A stretch of 26,050 bases of DNA from Pelagophyceae sp. CCMP2097. Lineage: Eukaryota > Sar > Pelagophyceae. Of the stretch, positions 10,401-16,394 are shown piece by piece. The notes under the pieces are model-generated. The model did not search any database and was not told the origin of the DNA. It saw only the letters and a list, made by a program, of their open reading frames with translations. The DNA is taken from contig MU657268.1 of NCBI GenBank assembly GCA_026770575.1, positions 113,654 through 139,703 of the forward strand. The letters are read 5' to 3'. Position 1 is the stretch's first letter. Each line of letters begins with the position of its first letter. Both the position numbers and the translations under genes were made by a program.

Positions 10401-12453
10401 GACAGGTCGGCCAAAACGCGCAAACCTGGCGAACCCGACCCGCGGGTTGAAGGGCAAACCCGAACCCGTCGCTGCGCCTTTCTCCGGCTTCTCGAGACGG
10501 CCCCTTGAGACGGCCCTCGAGACGCCCCCTGGAGACGGTCATTTGAGACGGTGTCTTTAGACGGCCCGAGGAGACGGCTCCTCGAGACGGCCCCTTGAGA
10601 CGGCCACTCGAAACGACGCCTTGGGACGGCCCCTCGAGAGGCTCGGCCGGTCCCTCGGATGGTCGCTTGGGTGGTCTCTCGGACAATTCCTTTCGACAAT
10701 TCCTATGAGGGTCCCTCGACGGGCCCTCTGTGGAGGTTTCTCGATGGTCCCTTGGACGGTCACTCGGCTGCCTGTCCCTCGACTGCAGCCCCTCTGAAAC
10801 GTCTCCTGGACGGGCCCTCGGACGGTCGCTCGGACGGTCGCTCTTACATCCCTCTGACGGTCGTTTGGACGGTCGTTTGGATGGTCCCTCGAGCGGTCCC
10901 TCGGACAGTCCCTTGGCCGGTCCTTTGGTCACTTCCTCTGGACTGTTCCTTGGGCGGTCCCTCGGACGGTCCCTCTGCAACTGTCCCTCGGACGGTCCCT
11001 TTGACGATCCTTTCGACGGTCCCTTCGACCGATCCCTTGGACGGTCCCTCGACGGTTACTCGTCGAACCCTTTGCGGCAGTCCCGTGTAGGGTCCCTCGG
11101 ACGGTTCCTTGGGCGGTCGCTCGGCTGCCGTCTCCTCGACTGCGGCCCCTCTGCGTCCCTCTGGGCGGTCCCTCGGACGGTCCCTCGGACGGTCGTTTGG
11201 ATGGTCCATCGGATGGTCGCTCGGACGGTCGCTTGGGCGATCCCTTGGACGGTCCCTTTGGACAGTTCCTTGGACGGTCCTGGAGACGGGCCCTCTGTGA
11301 CCGTCGCTTTGCCGGCGGCCCCTTGACGGTCCATTGGACGGTCACTCGGCTGCCGGCCCCTCGACTGCAGCTCCTCTGCGACGTCCCCTGGACGGGCCTT
11401 CGGACGGTTGCTTTGACGGGCCCTCGCACCGCTATCAAGCCATATGGCATCCCGTGCGAGGAACAGTGAAGGGACCCCGTAAGGGCCCGAACGCGCGTCT
11501 CTGGCAAGGAACTCAGCGTGGGGATTTGCTAGAGCCCTTCAAAGAGGCCTTGCAAGTGACCGTACAGAGGCCTTATGTGATCGCTAAAGAGGCCTTTGGA
11601 GGGGCCCGCCCGAAGACTTTACAATTTACCAAACCCTCGGGCGGAGAGCTTTTCAATTTACCTAACCCTCGGGTCGCGGGTTTGTCGAGCGACGAAACCC
11701 ATCTTCTCGGGTCGGTTCCGGGTTTCGGCCACAACCAGACCCACTCAAAGACGGGTCGGCCAAAACGCACAAACCCGGCAAACCCAAGCCGCGGGTTTCG
11801 GGCAAACCCGAACCCGACCCTGCTCATGCTCCGGGCCCGCCTCTGGGCCCGTGTTTGAGCCTCCGGACGGCCCGTTCCCCTTGTGGGCATCCCTCGCGCT
11901 CCGAAGTACGGGCCACGTCTGGGTCCACCTTTGTGGGATTCGACCAATGTGGGTCCACAAGATGCCGTACGTGGCACCGTACGAACGTCATTTCTCGCGT
12001 AGGCGTGCACTTTGACAAGTCGGAGCACCGGCGGCCGGACCGGATCATCGTGTTTTGCACGTTGACGGACCTGACCAAGGAGACGGGGGGTACGGAGTTC
12101 GTTCCAACGTCGCATTACAAGAGTCGAGTCGACGCCAAATTCTATCACGTCGCAGACTGGCCGCGCTGTGTTTCTTACGTCCACGCGGGCACGCCCGTGG
12201 CCATGGACTACAGGACGTGGCACCGCGGGCAAAGGAACGACTCCAAGAAGGAAAGATACCTCATGTGCGTGCTCATTTCTGCACTGCGCGCCTCCGAATA
12301 TTGTTGGGCGACCCAATCCAGCCCCACTGCATTTCGGGCCTTGCCGAAAACTGCGCCATCCCCGCTCTCAGGTACGTCGTCTACCAGACGCGCGAAGGCA
12401 AGGAGGCGATTGAGGAGACTGGTGGCGACATGGCCAAGTACAGAAAACACTGA
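3095..12453 (+). CDS. PhyH-like Fe(II)/2-oxoglutarate dioxygenase, seven exons, two giant repeat-filled introns
   Basis: Proposed exons: 3095-3249, 3394-3485, 3559-4404, 6515-6651, 6712-6796, 12003-12264 and 12372-12453. They join in frame into about 552 residues; only the exon 2/3 junction is uncertain. The N-terminal ~280 residues are lysine/acid-rich low complexity. The enzyme domain starts near LAQRFFEQGLQLLD. It carries the iron ligands H436-x-D438 (NWHIDG) and distal H512 (TWHRG), and R523 as the likely 2-oxoglutarate-binding residue (HRG.RNDS...R), the classic phytanoyl-CoA dioxygenase layout. GGTEFVPTSHYK between them fits the same fold. Members hydroxylate or halogenate small molecules or lipids; the substrate is not readable here. 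Introns: 3250-3393, 3486-3558 (uncertain), 4405-6514, 6652-6711 (60 nt, could be retained in frame), 6797-12002 and 12265-12371. Three donors are GTGCGT. Splicing across the large introns restores KIVH-GGHLLKKG and NWHID-GVHFDKSE exactly, which strongly supports one gene. Confidence 0.74.
4473..4657 (+). repeat. Dispersed ~185 bp element, copy 1 (inverted-ended)
   Basis: Starts with CGGGTCGGGTCGGGGTTCC and ends with a CCCGAACCCG block whose reverse complement (CGGGTTCGGG) resembles the start, so the ends are imperfect inverted repeats. The core contains CAATTTGTGCCGAATCCTCG and GGGTTTGTCGAGCGACCAA, and near the end the hairpin-forming AACCCGACCCGCGGGTT. It lies 68 nt inside the donor of giant intron 1. 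Confidence 0.75.
4675..5695 (+). repeat. Minisatellite array, 12-13 bp unit CCTCGAGACGGC(C)
   Basis: About 1 kb of degenerate tandem units, many containing the palindrome CTCGAG, with variants such as CATTCGAAACGGC and CCTTGAGACGGC. A higher-order period of about 349 bp is visible: the text beginning ATCGAGATGGTGCCTCG at 4861 recurs from 5210. GC-rich units without stop codons create long artefactual open frames on both strands. Confidence 0.85.
5696..5930 (+). repeat. Minisatellite array, ~12 bp unit CCTCGGACGGTC
   Basis: Degenerate units of the GGTCCCTCGGACGGTCGCTC type, with an embedded landmark GTCACTCGGCTGCC followed by CCCTCGACTGCGGCCC near 5828. The same landmark recurs three times in giant intron 2. 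Confidence 0.75.
5936..6280 (+). repeat. Degenerate CTTGCAAG / AGAGGCCTTG block
   Basis: Loose repeats of AAGAGGCCTTGCAAGTGGCC and GGGCTCTTCAAGGGCCCTT. It opens with GCAAGGAACCCTGCGTGGGG, matched near 11503 by GCAAGGAACTCAGCGTGGGG, and includes AAGTGACCGTACAGAGGCC, also present at about 11554. Confidence 0.7.
6307..6470 (+). repeat. Dispersed element, copy 2 (5' end truncated or diverged)
   Basis: Shares CAATTTGTGCCGAACCCTCG, GGGTCGCGGGTTTGTCAAGC, the AACCCGACCCGCGGGTT hairpin and the GGGCAAACCCGA tail with copy 1. The CGGGTCGGG head is replaced by GGTGTTTTCGAGTTTT. It ends 44 nt before the intron 1 acceptor, so the two copies bracket the arrays. Confidence 0.72.
6515..6796 (+). CDS. Dioxygenase exons 4-5: start of catalytic core with HxD motif
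   Basis: Exon 4 (6515-6651) encodes GHLLKKGHEEDIEGFNQRPG and VWPWEPFVKE. A 60-nt interval 6652-6711 with donor GTGCGT, a pyrimidine tract and acceptor GACAG can be removed in phase 0. Exon 5 encodes VLGAGFSRNYTGCVVSRPGD and NWHID, stopping one base into the following glycine codon at donor GTGAGT (6797). H436 and D438 are the first two iron ligands. Confidence 0.72.
6853..7060 (+). repeat. CATATGGG module, copy 1
   Basis: Contains CCCATATGGGCTTATGCCGT and GGGTGCGAGACCATCCTTGG, then CGGGTCCTTGGAAA and a GCTTGCGAGGCCC tract. It is matched by modules near 7597-7827, 7828-7890 and 8479-8810, with varying completeness. Confidence 0.6.
7066..7470 (+). repeat. Minisatellite array, ~14 bp unit GGGACCTTGTCACA, first block
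   Basis: Tandem units of GGGACCTTGTCGCA / GGGTTCTTGTCACA / GTGGACCTCGTCAC. Near 7390-7440 four almost identical 14-bp units follow each other. The GGTTCTTGTC variants alternate in the middle. Confidence 0.85.
7597..7890 (+). repeat. CATATGGG modules, copies 2 and 3
   Basis: Each begins with GCCGCCGCGTGGGAC(A/T)TT followed by a TCTGGGAT tract. Copy 2 continues with GGGTGCGAGACCATCATTGC, CGGGTCCTTGAAA and GCACGGTCCCTTGCAGAGGC. Copy 3 (from 7828) is short and runs directly into the next GGGACCTTGTC array. Confidence 0.6.
7890..8455 (+). repeat. Minisatellite array, ~14 bp unit GGGACCTTGTCACA, second block
   Basis: Same unit family as 7066-7470, with GTCTCACAGGGACCTTGTCT variants at the left, CGCGGTCCTTGTCGCGG in the middle and GGGGACTTTTGTCACG at the right. 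Its position after a CATATGGG module repeats the layout of the first block. Confidence 0.85.
8479..9345 (+). repeat. CATATGGG module copy 4 and CTTGCAAGG-rich block
   Basis: Module head GCCGCCGCGTGGGACATTCT with several CATATGGG(C/A)TCATG copies, then TGCACGGTCCCTTGCAAGGC and CTCTTTGAAGGGCCC, shared with the module at 7597. From about 8880 the text becomes a degenerate series of GGCCCTTGCAAGG-like units without clear period. Confidence 0.6.
9411..10100 (+). repeat. Minisatellite array, 12 bp unit GGGACCGTCTCT, opposite sense
   Basis: Near-perfect 12-bp units around 9560-9640 and degenerate ones elsewhere, interrupted at about 9745-9880. The reverse complement of the unit (AGAGACGGTCCC) is the same core found in the GAGACGG(C/T)CCC arrays at 4675-5930 and 10490-11445, so this block lies inverted relative to them. 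A piece CCTTTCGACGCGGGG occurs at 9830 and again near 10180. Confidence 0.82.
10285..10468 (+). repeat. Dispersed ~185 bp element, copy 3
   Basis: Closest in layout to copy 1, including the preceding GTGTATT, the CGGGTCGGGTCGGGTTTCC head, GGGTTTGTCGAGCGACCAA core, AACCCGACCCGCGGGTT hairpin and CCCGAACCCGTCG tail. Same orientation as the other three copies. Confidence 0.76.
10490..11445 (+). repeat. Second CTCGAGACGGC to CGGACGGTCCCT array series
   Basis: A short CTCGAGACGGCC array (to about 10640) passes through GGCCCCTCGAGAGGCTC into a long 12-bp CCTCGGACGGTC array. The transition and the landmark GTCACTCGGCTGCC plus CCCTCGACTGC (near 10757, again near 11342; diverged copy near 11120) mirror 5640-5930 in giant intron 1, showing a shared origin. 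Confidence 0.82.
11450..11620 (+). repeat. Short CTTGCAAG / AGAGGCCTT block
   Basis: Contains GCAAGGAACTCAGCGTGGGG and AAGTGACCGTACAGAGGCCT, the counterparts of segments at about 5941 and 6216. It is a shortened version of the 5936-6280 block. Confidence 0.65.
11653..11817 (+). repeat. Dispersed element, copy 4
   Basis: Carries TTCAATTTACCTAACCCTCG, GGGTCGCGGGTTTGTCGAGC and the GGGCAAACCCGAACCCG tail. A partial second head (ACAATTTACCAAACCCTCGG) lies just upstream at about 11620, suggesting a nested or slipped duplication of the 5' part. The internal hairpin is degraded (AACCCAAGCCGCGGGTT). Confidence 0.72.
12003..12453 (+). CDS. Dioxygenase exons 6-7: distal catalytic core and C-terminus
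   Basis: Exon 6 reads GVHFDKSEHRRPDRIIVFCT, then GGTEFVPTSHYK and MDYRTWHRGQRNDSKKERYL. It contains the third iron ligand H512 and R523. The donor CTCAT|GTGCGT at 12265 pairs with the acceptor GCTCTCAG at 12371 (107-nt intron), giving YLM-YVVYQTREGKEAIEE and the stop TGA at 12451-12453. Reading through without splicing would lose this conserved tail. Confidence 0.75.
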
Positions 12454-12696
12454 TATCATCAGTGATATGCCTCGAGATAGTTCCGCAATTGAGCCGTCCG
12501 AGGCCACGACACCCCGAGGCCACGCCACCCCGAGGCCGCGCCGCCCCTTCTGCCCGCCGCCGAGCCGCGCGCCTATGAGGCCGCCGGCCGGCGCAGGGCC
12601 CCGCTGTCGGCGCCCGCGCGTACCGCAGAGCAGTGTGCTCGGCGGCGTCGTAAGCGAATTTTCGGACCGCAATTCTCTAGGATATCGACGAGGTCG

Positions 12697-12748
12697 GAGC
12701 CCTCTGCCCTCTGGCCGCGCGGGGGCGCCCCAGCTGTTGTGGCCCGCT
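12697..12748 (+). repeat. Direct repeat flanking the PcfJ-like gene, left copy
   Basis: GCCCTCTGCCCTCTGGCCGC, then G-rich sequence, GGGCGCCCCA and TGTGGCCCGC. The right copy is at 14341-14396 in the same orientation. Confidence 0.65.
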
Positions 12749-12765
12749 ATCGTTCCCAGAAGGTC

Positions 12766-12815
12766 CCTTGTCGGTTGCTCTTTGGAATCCCCTTGTCGGT
12801 TGCTCTTTGGAATCC
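12766..12815 (+). repeat. Perfect 25-bp tandem duplication
   Basis: Two exact adjacent copies beginning CCTTGTCGGTTGCTCTTTGG and ending AATCC (12766-12790 and 12791-12815). Confidence 0.9.
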
Positions 12816-13478
12816 TTTCGGAGAACATTTTATCTTTTTTTGGGTTACCATCAGTCACAGGTGGCAGGACCCTTTATAAGCTCCCGGACTTCTGCCGAGC
12901 TTTGGGCGTGGTGTACGCCAGGGCAGCCTGGTCGGAGCGAGCGCGCTCGGAGCGACATCTGGGGGAGCTTCGATTGGCATGCTGGGCGCTTTGTGGAGGA
13001 GATGTGCGGCCGACGCGTCAAAGGTTATGGCCTCGCTCCGTCTACGGGCCCGTGCGGCGCGGCACGGCTCGTCGTCGTCGCCGTGCCGCGCGCTGTCGCG
13101 CGCGTGGGATGACGAGTACGTCGTGTCGGAGGAGGGGCCTCGGACGCAACACGCCACGTGGGTGCAGGTTCCGTCGGCACTTGCTGAGCACGAGCGTGAC
13201 CACGACGAACACGCATTCGGCCGCACCGGCGAGCTGTCCAAACGGCGCGCCAGATACGCTCGCGGCGCGGCTGAGACAGCTGGTGCGGGGCCCGATCGAG
13301 GCTCGCTCGAGCAGTTCCAGGCGGCTCCCATGGAAGGCGAAATTGGCGCTGTCATCGGCGCGACCAACTGGGCGAAGGTGGTGAGCATCCCCCTCGGCGA
13401 TCTCAATCTCTTCGGAGGACCACGGGTTCATGATTCGACGTCTCGCTTGGGTGGTTGTTCGTCCTAGATCTATCGGAA

Positions 13479-14364
13479 ATGTTCGCTCTCTTACGAAAAA
13501 AAGTCGCGAGCTGGGCAACGAGGCCGTACGGCCGAGATGTCTTCATAAAAGGCCGCTGGAAAATGACGCCGCACGACAGAGTCTTCATGAAAGGCCTGCC
13601 ACGCTTCGACATCGTGGCGGTCTACGACGAAATCTTCAAGGTGAGGACGGTTGGCATCGTGTTTCCAAAGCTCGGCGTTGATTGGGTACGGCGCTTAGAC
13701 GTTGCAGCTCTTGGACCTCGACGACGACGACGCGCGGCGCCGGCACCTCCTGTGGCACCACGGCTCGTGGGACCACGCCGACCGCGGCGGCTGCCTCGAC
13801 GAGCTGCTCGGCTGTACGGATGCGTCGGAGATTGCGGGATTCGCGGAGATGGAGCCCCCACAGCTCATCAACGCGCTGCGCGAGCGGACGCACCTGCGGG
13901 AATTCGGGCCCGCCGTACACTACGAGCACCTCAAGGACCTGTCGGACACGAGCTCGCTAGCTGTGCTCCGGAGCAAGTACGAACTCGAAGACGCCGGGAG
14001 GAAGCTGCGCAACTGCGCCATGTCGTACGCTCCCCGAGTCCAGTATGGCGACTGCGTCCTCGTGATGCTGCGCGACGCGAGCGGCAAGCCCACCACGCTC
14101 GGCCAGTTCGATATGGCGACGGCGCAGTGGGTCTCGATCCGCGAGACCTGTAACCGCATGCCAACCGACGCGACGAGGGCCATCTTTACCGGCTACGCGC
14201 CCGCGATTCAAGCGTGGCAGGCCGAACGGCGACGGAAGATCGCCGAGGACCGCCGGTCGCCGCCCTCGCAGCGCCCGGCGCGTCCTAAGCAAATCTCCGG
14301 GACACCGCCGGGCTCGAAGGTTTCCGGGACAGGGCTCGAAGCCCTCTGCCCTCTGCCCGCGTGA
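13479..14364 (+). CDS. PcfJ-like domain protein, two exons
   Basis: Exons 13479-13640 and 13708-14364 give about 272 residues. The 67-nt intron has donor AAG|GTGAGG and acceptor GTTGCAG, and phase-0 joining gives YDEIFK-LLDLDDDD. The second half has the signature that reminds me of the PcfJ family of plasmid/phage proteins: a charged LEDAGRKLRNCAMSY (invariant-type Cys and Tyr), then LVMLRD, TLGQFDMATAQW and ETCNRMP. The biochemical role of PcfJ domains is unknown. The N-terminal half (RPYGRDVFIKGRWKMTPHDR) is unassigned. ATG 13479 is the first usable start in this exon, but upstream exons are possible. The last ~8 codons lie inside the right copy of a 50-bp flanking repeat, so the native C-terminus may have been replaced. 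Confidence 0.55.
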
Positions 14365-14396
14365 GGGCGCCCCATGACTGCATGATGTGGCCCGCG
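14341..14396 (+). repeat. Direct repeat flanking the PcfJ-like gene, right copy
   Basis: GCCCTCTGCCCTCTGCCCGC, GAGGGCGCCCCA and TGTGGCCCGC match the left copy at 12697-12748, with a few substitutions and a short insertion. The interval 14397-14616 that follows shows no recognisable gene. Confidence 0.65.
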
Positions 14397-14616
14397 GCGA
14401 CGCTTCGAAGCCGATGAGGCGGCGCTGAGCGGCCGGAGGGTCTTGTTGGTCGACCGTATCGGAAGAAAGCGTGCCATCCTCTGCGCGGGGCGCGCCATCG
14501 CAACGTCCGCGAGCGGCCCGGTGGCACGGGTTGCAGCGGTGAGCCGAGACGTATTCGCAAGTGCTGCCCGCTCGGCGCGGTTAAGCTTGTAGCGCGGTAC
14601 ACAGAACAAGCTGTAA

Positions 14617-15629
14617 CAAGGCGCGCTACCCGAGGCCGCGCAGGAAACAGTCGCGCGCGAGCTGGACTACTTTGGCCTCGTGGCGGCCGTGTTCGGCGCG
14701 CGGCCGTGGACCGACGGCGCGACATTCCGGCCGGGGCCGGCGATGGGCGAAGGACGTGCTTGGTGCGCTGCCGTGGCTGCTGGAGGGCGCGTCGTCGTGT
14801 TTGGCGGGTTTTCGGGCAAGTCAGCTTTAGACTCGACGGAGCTGCTCGACACGCAGACGATGGCCTTTACAGGTGGGCCGGACATGCCCACGGTACGGTT
14901 TGGCTGTGCAGCCGTTCAAATCGACGGAAATCGGGTGCTGGTGGTGGGTGGAGCGGACTATGATGATAAAGCTTTAAACACGACGGAGATCTTCCACCTC
15001 TCGACGCTCACTTTCGCACCGGGGCCGGACATGCAGACGGCACGATTCGGTTGTGCCGCCGTCGCACTCGACGCTCGCAGGGTCCTCGTCGTTGGCGGTC
15101 ACGACGACGCATCTGAATTGTCGAGTACCGAAATCCTCAGCCTGGACACGATGGCCTTTGCGCCGGGGCCCGCCATGACCACTCCACGCAACGGATGCGC
15201 GGCCGTCGCGCTCGACGAGCACCGCATATTGGTGGCCGGTGGTGAATCAGATTCAGGACTTTTGAACACGACGGAGATCTTCGACGTCCAGACCATGGCG
15301 TTCGCGGCCGGTCCGTCGATGAGCTCGGCGCGCCTTGGATGCGCGGCCGTGTCCGTCGACGCTCAGCACGTCCTCATCATCGGCGGGGATGACTCGTCAT
15401 TAACGGGGTTGGCCACGACGGAGCTCCTCGACGTGGCGATGCTGGAGTTTGAGCCCGGGCCGAGTATGCATTGTGGGCATAACGGCGCCGCGGCGCGCAT
15501 CGACACAGCCAAGGGCCCCGGATACTCGTCATCGGCGGGGATCACGACCTTTACAGGAACGACTTTGACGAGGACGACGGCAGCGTTGGCGTCGTGATGA
15601 TGTCGACAGAGATCCTTCTAGAGCCGTGA
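14617..15629 (+). pseudogene. T1-Kelch family locus 1, lacks T1 domain, C-terminal frameshift
   Basis: The frame opens just after an in-frame TAA (14614-14616) with ALPEAAQETVARELDYFGL, the family's linker between T1 and propeller. Five and a half Kelch blades follow (for example CAAVALDARRVLVVGG and STEILSLDTMAF). The T1 domain and any start codon are missing upstream. The native end needs a 1-nt correction at the CCCC run near 15517: after it the reading continues as RILVIGGDHDLYRNDF and ends STEILLEP with TGA at 15627-15629; the uncorrected frame stops at 15597. Closest in wording to the intact locus at 24329-25864. Either a truncated duplicate or a fragment whose first exons are unrecognised. 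Confidence 0.7.
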
Positions 15630-16394
15630 ACAACCGACCCGGGCGCTGTGCGCGCAGGCCGCAGGACGCTCCGACCGCAAACGTTCGGCGCTCCGACTGC
15701 CCGGGCGACCTTTGCCCGACGATGCCGAGACGCGCCGAACCCGCCCCACCCAAGATCCAGAGACACGAAAAGGCCAACAGAGAATCCTTGTCATTCGCAT
15801 AAGGCCGTAACGCATCCCATTCAAGCTCGGCGACGCGCGTGGCCGAGCAGCGCGTGCCGATTACCGAATCGAACGGATTTGCGATCCCCGGGCCCGACGC
15901 TGGCCTGAACCTGTAGATGCGCGTGCGGAGAGGCGCGCCAAGGACCGGGGGCTGCCTTGGCGGCCCGGGATGGCCAGAGCGCCGAGCGCTCGAGCCCTGC
16001 CAGGACTCGGGGGAGGTGTTGCCTGTACCCTATCCACGAAATTACGCATTCCAAAAAGTTTCCGGAAGAATTCCGGAAGTCACAAGTTACTTACGACTTA
16101 CCGAGACTCGGAAGGAACAAGAACATCGCCCGCAGCCCGCCAGTCCGCCAGCCCGCCAGAGGTCAGCCCTGCGTCTCGGTTCGCTGTGCGCGCCCGCTCG
16201 GGAGCGCCCCGGCGCGCTCGTCGGTGCGCTGGGGGGTATCTCAGCGGAGTGCAGAACAGAAGAAGAAGGCATCCCTCTTGGAATCCATTCTTGCAGGCCC
16301 GCATCCCGAACCCGCAGACCCGCGTCCGCGCTCGCGGCAAAGCTCGCAGCACCGCAGCGTAGGAGGCCACGGCTCGCCGCTTCGACAACCGACC
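15630..16394. other. Intergenic, no gene recognised; paired TTCCGGAA sites
   Basis: No frame here looks like protein. Two TTCCGGAA palindromes at 16060-16067 and 16071-16078, 11 bp apart, form an ETS-like or heat-shock-element-like (TTCnnGAA) cluster about 320 bp upstream of the next ATG. This is a candidate regulatory site only. Confidence 0.3.

Larger units (their letters stand above)
6797..12002 (+). other. Giant intron 2 of the dioxygenase gene (5,206 nt)
   Basis: Donor GACG|GTGAGT and acceptor CTCGCGTAG|GCGTGC are both phase 1 and rebuild NWHIDGVHF. The content is: CATATGGG modules, two GGGACCTTGTCAC arrays, a CTTGCAAGG block, a GGGACCGTCTC array in opposite sense to the other arrays, element copies 3 and 4, and a second CTCGAGACGGC to CGGACGGTC to CTTGCAAG series. 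The only non-repetitive stretch is roughly 11820-12002. Confidence 0.7.
12454..13478. other. Region between dioxygenase and PcfJ-like gene, no firm gene
   Basis: A plus-strand open frame with ATG at 13027 (to 13467) has protein-like stretches (AWDDEYVVSEEG; GAVIGATNWAKVVSIPLGDL), and CTTTATAAG at about 12869 is TATA-like. I recognise no family, and competing minus-strand frames exist, so this could be an upstream exon of the PcfJ-like gene, an independent gene or neither. Confidence 0.3.

Noticed and set aside
4473..11817. Telomere-like interpretation of the AACCCG/CGGGTT-rich elements
   Set aside because: Not a regular 6-7 bp array; the text is a defined ~185-bp sequence shared between copies, and it lies inside a gene.
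12855..13406. Minus-strand frame of 183 codons
   Set aside because: No domain or splice support; serine/alanine/arginine-rich composition typical of antisense GC-rich frames. Kept only as unresolved intergenic sequence.
15850..15900. tRNA-like text (CGAATCGAACGGATTTGCGA)
   Set aside because: Resembles a T-loop only superficially; no cloverleaf with paired acceptor, D and anticodon arms could be made on either strand.
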